Below are positions 1-5,124 of a DNA stretch of 8,470 nucleotides, piece after piece. The notes under the pieces are model-generated. The model made no database searches and was not told the origin of the DNA. It was given only the letters and a program-made list of their open reading frames with translations. How positions within the stretch are numbered: the stretch's first letter is position 1; every line of letters begins with the position of its first letter. The stretch is from Deltaproteobacteria bacterium. Its GTDB lineage: Bacteria; SAR324; JACQKK01. The stretch covers positions 1-8,470 of the forward strand of contig JAOUPZ010000122.1 in NCBI GenBank assembly GCA_029879595.1. The letters run 5' to 3'. Both the position numbers and the translations under genes were made by a program.

Positions 1-852
1 CGCCACCTGTTGTATGAGGAGGTGCTGACGGTGGGTTATCAGAACCTGTCCGGAGCCTATAGCATAAACGACCAGATTTCCGTGGGTGGCGGGCTCAACT
101 TCGTCGGGGCCTGGGTGCAGCTAAAGCAGAAGATCCCCATTGCTCCCGGCGTGGAAATCCCCGTGGTGCTGGGGGGCACGGCTTCCACCACGGCTTTCAG
201 CCTCTCCGGGTTCTACGATAACGGCAGCGTGGCGGCAGGGCTGACATACAGCCCCGGCTATGTTCTCAACGGCGAGGGCAACGTGCAGTTCGATACCTCG
301 GCCGCGCCCGGCTTCACCCCCATGTTCCCCGATGGAGGGGTCCAGGTGGACATCCCCATTCCCTCCCTGCTGGAGATGGGGGTTTCATGGCGCAACAAGC
401 CCAAGGATCACGACTACCAGCTGGAACTGGATGTGGTGCGCACCGGCTGGTCGGCCTACAAGGAGCTGCGCATCAAGTTCACCTCCGGCATGCCCGTGTC
501 CGAGACCGTGCAGGAGAAAAACTGGAAGGACACCATGGCCTATAAACTGGGCGGAAATTACAGCTTTCTGCGCTCGGAGACCTCGGTGCACCGCCTGCGC
601 GGCGGGGTGATGATCGACGAGAGCCCCATTCCGGCCAACACCCTTGATCCGGCGGTGCCTGACGGGACCGGCCGCTTCAACTTCGCGTTCGGCTATGGTT
701 TCAGCAGCGGAGAGCTGGATCTGGAACTGGGCTATCTGGTCAGCAAGTTCAAGGCTTCCAAGGCTGAGCCCGATCCGGGATCGGATCTGCTGCCCGCCAG
801 GTACCGGGGGCGGGTCTTCGTCACATCCTTGTCAGCGGCGTACCGTTTCTGA
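1..852 (+). CDS. FadL/OMPP1/TodX-family outer-membrane porin, 5'-truncated by window edge
   Basis: The reading frame is open from base 1 to a TGA at 850-852 and gives 283 residues; the TTG at 10 is not a believable start, so the gene begins outside the window. The family forms 14-strand outer-membrane barrels that pass fatty acids or other hydrophobic compounds. Support is the glycine- and aromatic-rich alternating beta-strand pattern, the segment AYSINDQISVGGGLNFVGAW, typical of the central FadL barrel, a later stretch with GVSWRNKP followed by LELDVVRTGWSAYKEL (the FadL D-W-x-x-Y/F strand pattern), and a C-terminal strand ending in YRF, the terminal aromatic signature used by the BAM machinery. 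Family members usually have about 420-460 residues, so roughly the first third, including the signal peptide and plug, is missing. The substrate cannot be told from this part. Family membership is well supported. Confidence 0.88.
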   Translation, partial: RHLLYEEVLTVGYQNLSGAYSINDQISVGGGLNFVGAWVQLKQKIPIAPGVEIPVVLGGTASTTAFSLSGFYDNGSVAAGLTYSPGYVLNGEGNVQFDTSAAPGFTPMFPDGGVQVDIPIPSLLEMGVSWRNKPKDHDYQLELDVVRTGWSAYKELRIKFTSGMPVSETVQEKNWKDTMAYKLGGNYSFLRSETSVHRLRGGVMIDESPIPANTLDPAVPDGTGRFNFAFGYGFSSGELDLELGYLVSKFKASKAEPDPGSDLLPARYRGRVFVTSLSAAYRF

Positions 853-869
853 GCCGGGGTTTTTGACAT

Positions 870-916
870 GCCATGTTTCCGGAAGCTCATCGGGCGCAAC
901 TGACTGGGAACATGGC
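870..916 (+). terminator. Imperfect inverted repeat after the porin gene, weak terminator candidate
   Basis: GCCATGTT at 870-877 pairs with AACATGGC at 909-916, and the stem can be extended inward by two G-C pairs past a bulged T. The enclosed spacer is about 26 bases and only a weak T-rich stretch follows, so termination is a guess. The inverted repeat itself is directly visible. Confidence 0.35.
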
Positions 917-928
917 TTCAATTTACTG

Positions 929-957
929 TTGACAACCCCCCGTTGCGACTTTAGGAT
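929..957 (+). promoter_or_regulatory. Sigma-70-type promoter for tRNA-Glu
   Basis: A perfect -35 box TTGACA (929-934) is followed after exactly 17 bases by TAGGAT (952-957). Transcription would start near 964, about 20 bases before the tRNA-Glu 5' end, which is normal for a stable-RNA promoter. Confidence 0.75.
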
Positions 958-984
958 TTTATCTTTAGCAAGCCTTTGCTTTAC

Positions 985-1058
985 GTCCCCATCGTCTAGC
1001 TGGCCTAGGACACCGCCCTTTCACGGCGGCGACAGGGGTTCAAATCCCCTTGGGGATG
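985..1058 (+). tRNA. tRNA-Glu (anticodon UUC)
   Basis: The cloverleaf is complete. The acceptor stem GTCCCCA (985-991) pairs with TGGGGAT (1051-1057) with one G-T pair. The anticodon stem CCGCC (1013-1017) pairs with GGCGG (1025-1029) around the loop CTTTCAC, whose anticodon TTC is at 1020-1022. The T arm AGGGG-TTCAAAT-CCCCT spans 1034-1050 and G1058 is the discriminator. The sequence follows the bacterial tRNA-Glu pattern closely. The next bases are CTA, so CCA must be added after transcription. Confidence 0.97.
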
Positions 1059-1062
1059 CTAC

Positions 1063-1100
1063 GCCGGGAGACTCCTGGAAATTATTCCAGGAATCCCGGC
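1063..1100 (+). terminator. Two-part hairpin immediately downstream of tRNA-Glu
   Basis: GCCGGGA (1063-1069) pairs with TCCCGGC (1094-1100), and inside it CCTGGAA (1074-1080) pairs with TTCCAGG (1085-1091) around the tetraloop ATTA. This makes a stable 14-bp stem with an internal loop. No T-tract follows, so it may serve 3'-end processing or pausing rather than classic intrinsic termination. It starts 4 bases after the tRNA. Confidence 0.5.
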
Positions 1101-1147
1101 TTGTCGTCCGAACGATAGTGACAATTGACATGGTGAACAACCCGCAA

Positions 1148-1185
1148 CCCGCCGGGTAACGCTTTAAGGCGGGCTTTCGTATTTC
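1148..1185 (+). terminator. Probable intrinsic terminator of the tRNA-Glu transcript
   Basis: CCCGCC (1148-1153) pairs with GGCGGG (1168-1173) around a 14-base loop and is followed by the T-rich tail CTTTCGTATTT. The stem is short and the tail is interrupted. As the second hairpin after tRNA-Glu it is the better termination candidate. The following 1186-1347 has no gene that I can support; it contains a perfect 12-bp palindrome, GGGACATGTCCC, at 1287-1298, and I see no clear promoter for tRNA-Lys. Confidence 0.45.
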
Positions 1186-1347
1186 CAGCCCCCCCAAGCT
1201 GCCATGCCGCCGGATCCGCTAATAAATTACCGGGCCGGCGATCAGTCATCAGGCGACAGCAGTGCATATCGTTTCATCCACCGTACGGGACATGTCCCTT
1301 CGGAGGGTGGGCGATGTGCCTTCCGCCAGGAAGACCAAAGCAAATGA

Positions 1348-1420
1348 GGGCCGGTAGCTCAGTCGGTAGAGCAACTGACTTTTAATCAGTGGGTCCTGAG
1401 TTCGAGTCTCAGCCGGCTCA
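1348..1420 (+). tRNA. tRNA-Lys (anticodon UUU), integration target
   Basis: The acceptor stem GGGCCGG (1348-1354) pairs with CCGGCTC (1413-1419) with one G-T pair. The D arm is GCTC...GAGC, the anticodon stem ACTGA (1374-1378) pairs with TCAGT (1386-1390), and the anticodon TTT is at 1381-1383. The T arm is CTGAG-TTCGAGT-CTCAG and A1420 is the discriminator. CCA is not encoded (TTA follows). The gene is intact, but its 3' part from base 1379 is copied at 3697-3738. The gene therefore appears to have served as an attachment site and was restored by the incoming element. Confidence 0.97.
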
Positions 1421-1479
1421 TTAGCGCAAAATCAGGGACTTAGCGTCAAGGCGCTTAAGTCCCTTTTTTGTTTTTTTGG
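1379..1479 (+). repeat. Left att-like direct repeat (attL), 101 bp
   Basis: This stretch matches 3697-3797 at a constant offset of 2318 bases with one difference (A1448 versus T3766). It starts at the first base of the tRNA-Lys anticodon loop: bases 1378 and 3696 differ. It runs through the tRNA 3' half and the terminator and stops at 1479, since 1480 and 3798 differ. A boundary in the anticodon loop of a tRNA gene is a known crossover location for tyrosine-recombinase elements. Confidence 0.9.
1435..1477 (+). terminator. Intrinsic terminator of tRNA-Lys
   Basis: GGGACTTA (1435-1442) pairs with TAAGTCCC (1456-1463), extended by GCG (1443-1445) with CGC (1452-1454) beside one bulged T. The loop is TCAAGG. 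The T-tract TTTTTTG plus seven T follows to 1477. The structure begins 15 bases after the tRNA and lies inside the att-like repeat; a second copy is at 3753-3795. Confidence 0.85.
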
Positions 1480-1499
1480 ACAATTTTTGGACAGTTCGT
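1475..1499 (+). repeat. 25-bp islet-internal repeat, left copy (possible integrase arm site)
   Basis: These 25 bases are identical to 3560-3584. Within the unit, TTTGGACA occurs twice (1475-1482 and 1486-1493). The left copy abuts and overlaps by 5 bases the end of attL, and the right copy lies 112 bases before attR, so both are inside the islet next to an end. Arm-type integrase sites have such positions, but the function is inferred. Confidence 0.55.
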
Positions 1500-1527
1500 C
1501 CTGATACCCGTTCCAGACACCCGGCAT

Positions 1528-1561
1528 AAAAAAAAAACCCGGACGGCCTGAACCGCCCGGG
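1528..1561 (-). terminator. Intrinsic terminator of the islet lipoprotein gene
   Basis: Read on the minus strand, CCCGGGCGG pairs with CCGTCCGGG (one G-T pair) around the loop TTCAGG, followed by ten T residues (plus-strand A-run 1528-1537). It begins 28 bases after the stop codon of the gene ending at 1590. Confidence 0.9.
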
Positions 1562-1589
1562 CTGGCTATACCTTTTACTTCGTTCCGCC

Positions 1590-3026
1590 TTATTCGATAT
1601 GCATTTCGAATTTCGTGAGCATGACAGAATATGAAGCAAATAAATCTGTTACCTGTATCTGCCAGGTTCCATTGGCATCCTCCCCCTGGAAAACGGACAG
1701 ACTTTCCAGCGGAGTATATACACCTGTAAAGGGCGCGGTACTGGAGCATATCGGTGCGTTGCCAAAGTCCGAGAAAATGGTGTTTGTATAGTTAACTCCC
1801 CACGTACCGCATCCGTTGGTAAGTGTAATCGAGGTGCCGAGGGGAGATATCAGCCGCAGTAGTACACCAGAGTCATATCCGGTGAGTACATTCACGTATA
1901 CAGTCACAGCGGATATGCTGGTGGGCGCCCCGCTTACATTCATAGTCCCATACGCTGTTCCCGGGTCAGGGGGCCATATCGGATAAAATATATCGATCGA
2001 GCTGAAGAACAGCGGAGTGGGAGCTATGAATATATCCCTGCTGAATATTCCATCCTGGTGGCCATCGTTAGCCGCAAGGGTCACCGTGTATACCCCGTGC
2101 ACATCCGCTACGAATGTAGGGGTGGGGGAGGTGGAATCATCCAATGCAGCCGTGCTTCCCGAGGGGGCTGTCAGTGACCAGTTTAAGGTAATGCTCTCCC
2201 CGCCGGGATCGGAACTGGGGCTGCCGTTCAGACTTACCGTACTGCTGACCATCCAGGAGGACACGCCATAGGTGAAATAAGACGATGGAGCAGGGTTTAG
2301 CACCGCATCCAGTGTGTAATTGACGGAACCGACAGCCATGTTTACGGCCCGCAGGAACACCGATGTCCCCGGTGTGGTGACAATGCAAAGCTCATCCTGC
2401 ACATCGGGATTCTCAGAAGAACACACCAATGAGGTAAACCCGCCGTTTGAAAACACCTGCAGGTCGGCGTTATTTGTAAGGCCGGTCAGGCTGATATTAA
2501 TAAACGCATCCGGCGGGAGTCCATCAAGTTGGTAAAACTGGACTTCGCCTTGCGCTGCCGTCCCCGCATAGGGCGTATCTACCCCGTAGGTAAGCACGGG
2601 CCCGTTGAACTGCCCGCTCAGGGTGTAGGCGTTTCCGGCGGCGGACTGATCGGTGATTTCAATATATACAGAGGTACTCGTGGATACGACCGGGCAGGTT
2701 TCTTCCAGGGTGCCCATTTGCATGGATCCACAGAGCAGCGTGCTCAGTCTGGAATCACCAAATATCCGCAGGTCAGCGTTATCGGTCATTCCGCCAAGAG
2801 TGAATGAAAGGGGTAAGCCTTCGGAAATTCCTGTAATCTGGTAAACTTGCTTCTCTTGCAATTCCAGGCTCCCTGAATAGGGCAGGTCCTGGGAGAAATC
2901 AAGCGTCGGGTAGGAAGGACTGGCGGCGATGTTCTTTTTTTCGGCGCTCCCCCCGCAGGCCCCCAGCAACATGGCCGCAACTGCCAGCAGTGCCAGTTTA
3001 ACAAATATATTCTCCTTTTTTTTCAT
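1590..3026 (-). CDS. Multi-domain lipoprotein with two PPC-like domains, a PKD-like domain and a proprotein-convertase P-domain
   Basis: The 478-residue product starts MKKKENIFVKLALLAVAAML and has a lipobox LGAC with the lipidated cysteine at 24, so it should be anchored in the membrane or on the surface. Residues about 47-140 and 148-243 are two related domains (LPYSGSL / TPYAGTA, each with TDNADLRIF or TNNADLQVF and a pair of cysteines) resembling pre-peptidase C-terminal (PPC) domains. Residues about 255-335 look like a PKD-type domain (SLNGSPSSDPGG...VYTVTLAANDG). Residues about 345-478 fit the P/homoB domain (LLRLISPLGT, then GEDANGTWQIQVTD), normally attached to subtilisin-like or other proteases. 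No protease domain is present, so it is probably an adhesion, binding or scaffold protein; its partner is unknown. The ATG at 3026 is preceded by GAAGGAGA at good spacing. It is the only intact gene in the islet. Confidence 0.85.
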   Translation of the reverse strand: MKKKENIFVKLALLAVAAMLLGACGGSAEKKNIAASPSYPTLDFSQDLPYSGSLELQEKQVYQITGISEGLPLSFTLGGMTDNADLRIFGDSRLSTLLCGSMQMGTLEETCPVVSTSTSVYIEITDQSAAGNAYTLSGQFNGPVLTYGVDTPYAGTAAQGEVQFYQLDGLPPDAFINISLTGLTNNADLQVFSNGGFTSLVCSSENPDVQDELCIVTTPGTSVFLRAVNMAVGSVNYTLDAVLNPAPSSYFTYGVSSWMVSSTVSLNGSPSSDPGGESITLNWSLTAPSGSTAALDDSTSPTPTFVADVHGVYTVTLAANDGHQDGIFSRDIFIAPTPLFFSSIDIFYPIWPPDPGTAYGTMNVSGAPTSISAVTVYVNVLTGYDSGVLLRLISPLGTSITLTNGCGTWGVNYTNTIFSDFGNAPICSSTAPFTGVYTPLESLSVFQGEDANGTWQIQVTDLFASYSVMLTKFEMHIE

Positions 3027-3075
3027 GGGATCTCCTTCTCGTCCAAATCTGTTTAATATTAATATTATATTTCAT
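2998..3075 (-). CDS. Possible 25-residue leader ORF overlapping the lipoprotein start
   Basis: On the minus strand an ATG at 3075 follows the Shine-Dalgarno-like AGAGGAGAT and opens a frame reading MKYNINIKQIWTRRRSHEKK then GEYIC, ending in TAA at 2998-3000. It lies in the predicted 5' untranslated region and runs in another frame across the ATG of the lipoprotein at 3026, so translation of the two would interact. It is rich in lysine, arginine and isoleucine. It could be a coupling leader or chance in AT-rich DNA; the only support is its ribosome-binding site and position. Confidence 0.25.
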   Translation of the reverse strand: MKYNINIKQIWTRRRSHEKKGEYIC

Positions 3076-3108
3076 TTTTGATCTCCTCTATTCTAAATAA
3101 AAAAATCT

Positions 3109-3137
3109 AACCTACACATTTTCCGCAAGGCTGTCAA
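3109..3137 (-). promoter_or_regulatory. Sigma-70-type promoter of the islet lipoprotein gene
   Basis: On the minus strand TTGACA (3137-3132) is followed after 17 bases by TAGGTT (3114-3109). Transcription would begin near 3102, giving a leader of about 75 bases. The surrounding 3040-3190 is strongly AT-rich and holds two palindromes, a 14-bp one of TAATATT units at 3054-3067 and TTAATATTAA at 3157-3166, which could bind a regulator. Confidence 0.6.
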
Positions 3138-3201
3138 TAAGAAAAAGTATTCATTATTAATATTAAAATTTTCCCATAGTGAACACTAAGCATAAAAACA
3201 C

Positions 3202-3350
3202 GGCGACCCGAACCGCCTGAGCGGCGGCACTGGGGTCTTGGGCGGAAATTCATCGGGGTGGAGTTGGAAGAGGATCGCTACCTCTTCGGCAAGAACCGGT
3301 TGGAATTGGAAATTGAGAGGTTGGTGGAGGAAACCAGGCAGGCCGCTTAA
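3202..3350 (+). pseudogene. Broken C-terminal remnant resembling a DNA methyltransferase
   Basis: A frame ending in TAA at 3348-3350 reads LGRKFIGVELEEDRY, then LFGKNRLELEIERLVEETRQ and AA. The LGRxFIGVExxxxY pattern is the conserved C-terminal end of many phage and restriction-modification DNA adenine or cytosine methyltransferases, where the motif I region reads GSGTTGVAA-x-LGRKFIGVE. Just upstream, but in another frame, bases 3220-3237 read SGGTGV, which matches the expected preceding motif if a small deletion shifted the frame. No start or catalytic (D/N)PPY motif is present. The identification rests on a short motif. It would be a fossil of phage or plasmid material in the islet. Confidence 0.5.
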
Positions 3351-3374
3351 GTGGTGTGGCTACGGTGGTTCAAG

Positions 3375-3411
3375 GCAGCCGGTTCCTGATGGGTCTGGCT
3401 GCTTTTGTTTT
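3375..3411 (+). terminator. Intrinsic terminator behind the methyltransferase remnant
   Basis: GCAGCCGG (3375-3382) pairs with CTGGCTGC (3395-3402) with one G-T pair around a 12-base loop, followed by TTTTGTTTT. It lies 24 bases after the stop codon of the methyltransferase-like frame, supporting that this was once the end of a real gene. Confidence 0.75.
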
Positions 3412-3469
3412 CAGCCTCAGCATCCATTGCCGACCCTCCTGAAATTTTTGACAGTGGAATTATGGATTC

Positions 3470-3522
3470 TTGCTTTTCTGGTTTGCTCTGATATGATCCA
3501 ACGCACTGATATGACTATCAGT
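3470..3522 (+). promoter_or_regulatory. Candidate promoter followed by an operator-like inverted repeat
   Basis: TTGCTT (3470-3475), a 16-base spacer and TATGAT (3492-3497) form a moderate promoter pointing towards the right end of the islet. Just after it, ACTGATA (3505-3511) and TATCAGT (3516-3522) form a perfect 7-bp inverted repeat with a 4-base spacer, a possible repressor site. A second inverted repeat, ACCCC/GGGGT, follows at 3538-3552. No convincing ORF follows before attR, so this may be the remnant control region of a lost gene or a small RNA. The rest of 3412-3696 has no gene that I can support. Confidence 0.3.
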
Positions 3523-3559
3523 AAGCAGGAAGAGAGACCCCGTTGGAGGGGTATAAAAA

Positions 3560-3584
3560 TTTGGACAATTTTTGGACAGTTCGT
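3560..3584 (+). repeat. 25-bp islet-internal repeat, right copy (possible integrase arm site)
   Basis: Identical over 25 bases to 1475-1499 and in the same orientation, with two internal TTTGGACA units. It sits 112 bases inside the right att-like repeat. Confidence 0.55.
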
Positions 3585-3696
3585 ATTAAAGCACCAGGAT
3601 AAACAGGGGTAAGTCAGGGAACAACGAAAATGCCAAGTCACGGAAATGATTGTGGTTGTCTGTCGCCGGGTGTCCTGGTGTTCCCGCTGTCCATTT

Positions 3697-3797
3697 CTTT
3701 TAATCAGTGGGTCCTGAGTTCGAGTCTCAGCCGGCTCATTAGCGCAAAATCAGGGACTTAGCGTCTAGGCGCTTAAGTCCCTTTTTTGTTTTTTTGG
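3697..3797 (+). repeat. Right att-like direct repeat (attR) with truncated tRNA-Lys copy
   Basis: One hundred of 101 bases match 1379-1479. Bases 3697-3738 are the 3' part of tRNA-Lys from the anticodon loop to the discriminator, without the 5' half, so this copy cannot make a tRNA. The tRNA terminator is repeated at 3753-3795; the single difference, T3766, is in its hairpin loop and leaves the stem intact. Confidence 0.9.
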
Positions 3798-4104
3798 GAG
3801 GCTGCCTGTGCCATTTTCAGCCGGGAAAACTTTCCTGAACATTTCGTGATGCCGGGCTGTGGGTATGAGACTTGGTTTCAGATGGCTGCATCCAGGTCTG
3901 TGCGGTTTTACCGGCGAACAGGCACGGGCGGCGGTATTCACTGGGATGCCCTGGGGAACACGGCCCCATATCGGGTGCTGGGGCAGCCCCCTTGTGAAGC
4001 GCCACTGGGGCGGGAAGGTAGCTGGGATTGTGCCGAAGTGGTGGTGCATGAGGATGAAGTGCCTCCACCGATTATCCTCATGCCAGTTATGGGGGTGTGT
4101 CTGC
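3798..4104. other. Gene-poor stretch between attR and the second lipoprotein gene
   Basis: About 300 bases with no intact gene that I can support. A plus-strand frame passes through YRRTGTGGGIHWDALGNTAP (about 3909-3968) and on to YRVLGQPP. This recalls the C-terminal Y-R-x-x-G-x-G-x-GIHWPxLDEDxSVEGLLxGxP signature of DUF2442 proteins, but the acidic middle part is absent, so at most it is a degraded relic. At 4046-4055 and 4074-4083, GCATGAGGAT and its exact complement form a 10-bp inverted repeat with an 18-base loop, 21 bases downstream of the minus-strand stop at 4105. It has no T-tract. Confidence 0.35.
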
Positions 4105-5124
4105 CTATGGAACTTCCACCACCGGGTAGGCCAGGCTGGTTACCGCACGGGATGAGAAATCCTCATATGCGATCCTTTCGAATCTGCCTTGATCTACTTT
4201 TGGGGTGTAATAGAAATAAGAGCCTGTATTGGGGTCCTGTGCTCCCAGATTTGTTAAGTTGCACAGGGTGACATTATCTTTGCAGGTTATAACAACAAGA
4301 GAATAGGACCCTGTGCCTGGATTCGTGCCGGTCAGGGAAACACCCACGGTGTGCGCGGTCCCCGGTGTGACACTGGCATAACCCTCAAGGTTAATGATGT
4401 TGCAGCCTTCATTTCCAGGTTCGGTGTTGACCATGCAGATTCTGACATAAACTCCTTCGGTGTCGGCATCCACCGGTACGCTGACCACCTCCCCGCTGGC
4501 CAGGGTGGCGGGCAAAACAGGCAGGCCCGTCATTTCCTTCATGGGATTCACATCTACATATGGCAGGGTGTCGGCCTGCTCGGCTATGGTTGCCAGGATG
4601 GTGGGTGTGATCACCTGGGTTGCTGTCGGGTTGCCGTCCGGGATCAACTTGAACGAGTATGTATCGTTCTGGAAAATCCAGGTGTATTGCATTTCCTGGG
4701 TGCATCCAGTTCCCAAATCAGCATCACAGGCTGTAATGCCTTTAAGCGCATATTTCGTCCCCTCGAAAATTGTCTGGACTGCGTAAGTAATATTTATCTC
4801 AATGGTGGCAAGGCCTGTTACGGGGTCTACCAATGCGCTTCCGTAACCCAGGTACTGATCGTATTCCGAAGTCAGCGAGGCAGAGACGCTTACAGTGTCT
4901 GAGTCGGCAGGGATGCTAACAGTAAACTTGACATCCTGTGTGTCCAGTCTGACCGGCATTATGGGCACTCCCGTCAACTCCGGGATGCCATCACCTTCGG
5001 TAAAGGGCAATGCGGTGATTCCGCTGTCAGCCTGTTTATCACCTCCATCCTCTCCGCATCCCCAAAGGATCAGTGCGGAAACCATGAGAAGAGCCAGAGC
5101 CAACCTCCGGTTTATAGTTCTCAT
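4105..5124 (-). CDS. Two-domain lipoprotein of unknown function
   Basis: The 339-residue product begins MRTINRRLALALLMVSALIL and continues WGC, with the probable lipidated cysteine at 23; tryptophan at lipobox position -2 is unusual. An acidic linker (GEDGGDKQADSG) follows. The rest consists of two related beta-rich domains: residues about 38-160 (ELTGVPIMPVRL...SIPADSDTVSV) and about 187-307 (EMTGLPVLPATL...SVPVDADTEGV). Each has a cysteine pair near its end, C133/C141 and C281/C288, and ends with aromatic-rich strands, suggesting internal duplication with a conserved disulfide. Residues 308-339 are a different tail. I do not recognise a named family. The ATG at 5124 has an upstream GAAGGGAAGG. 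It stands alone on its strand, outside the tRNA-Lys repeats. Its role is unknown; an envelope location is inferred from the signal sequence. Confidence 0.8.
   Translation of the reverse strand: MRTINRRLALALLMVSALILWGCGEDGGDKQADSGITALPFTEGDGIPELTGVPIMPVRLDTQDVKFTVSIPADSDTVSVSASLTSEYDQYLGYGSALVDPVTGLATIEINITYAVQTIFEGTKYALKGITACDADLGTGCTQEMQYTWIFQNDTYSFKLIPDGNPTATQVITPTILATIAEQADTLPYVDVNPMKEMTGLPVLPATLASGEVVSVPVDADTEGVYVRICMVNTEPGNEGCNIINLEGYASVTPGTAHTVGVSLTGTNPGTGSYSLVVITCKDNVTLCNLTNLGAQDPNTGSYFYYTPKVDQGRFERIAYEDFSSRAVTSLAYPVVEVP

Larger units (their letters stand above)
1379..3797. mobile_element. Small integrase-less genomic islet in tRNA-Lys
   Basis: The islet is defined by the 101-bp direct repeats at its two ends, which begin in the tRNA-Lys anticodon loop and include the tRNA 3' half and terminator. 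One unit is about 2.3 kb. It holds one intact lipoprotein gene (minus strand), a broken DNA-methyltransferase-like end (plus strand) and short internal repeats near both ends. It contains no integrase, excisionase or other mobility gene, so it is either a deletion remnant of a larger phage or island, or a non-autonomous element moved by an integrase encoded elsewhere. Around 3040-3190 the DNA is very AT-rich compared with the flanks, which fits foreign origin. Integration is inferred from the repeats; it has not been compared with an empty site. Confidence 0.75.

Noticed and set aside
644..1159. Long plus-strand frame crossing the porin end and the tRNA-Glu gene
   Set aside because: It runs through a tRNA, its promoter and hairpins, and the porin frame explains its first half. 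The composition is arginine/serine-rich, as expected for a shadow frame.
1432..1749. Minus-strand frames through the terminator and att region
   Set aside because: They overlap the lipoprotein's 3' end and an intrinsic terminator, and repeat the same peptide at attR only because the DNA is repeated. They are not genes.
3238..3612. 124-codon plus-strand frame through the methyltransferase-like end
   Set aside because: Another frame in the same DNA has the family-like motif LGRKFIGVEL, and this ORF crosses a strong terminator and the 25-bp repeat. It has no ribosome-binding site of note. Only its short SGGTGV entry region, in the same frame, was used as evidence for the broken gene.
1379..3797. 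CRISPR array or integron interpretation of the repeats
   Set aside because: Only two repeat copies exist, 2.3 kb apart, and they are tRNA sequence. There are no regular spacers, attC folds or cas/intI genes.
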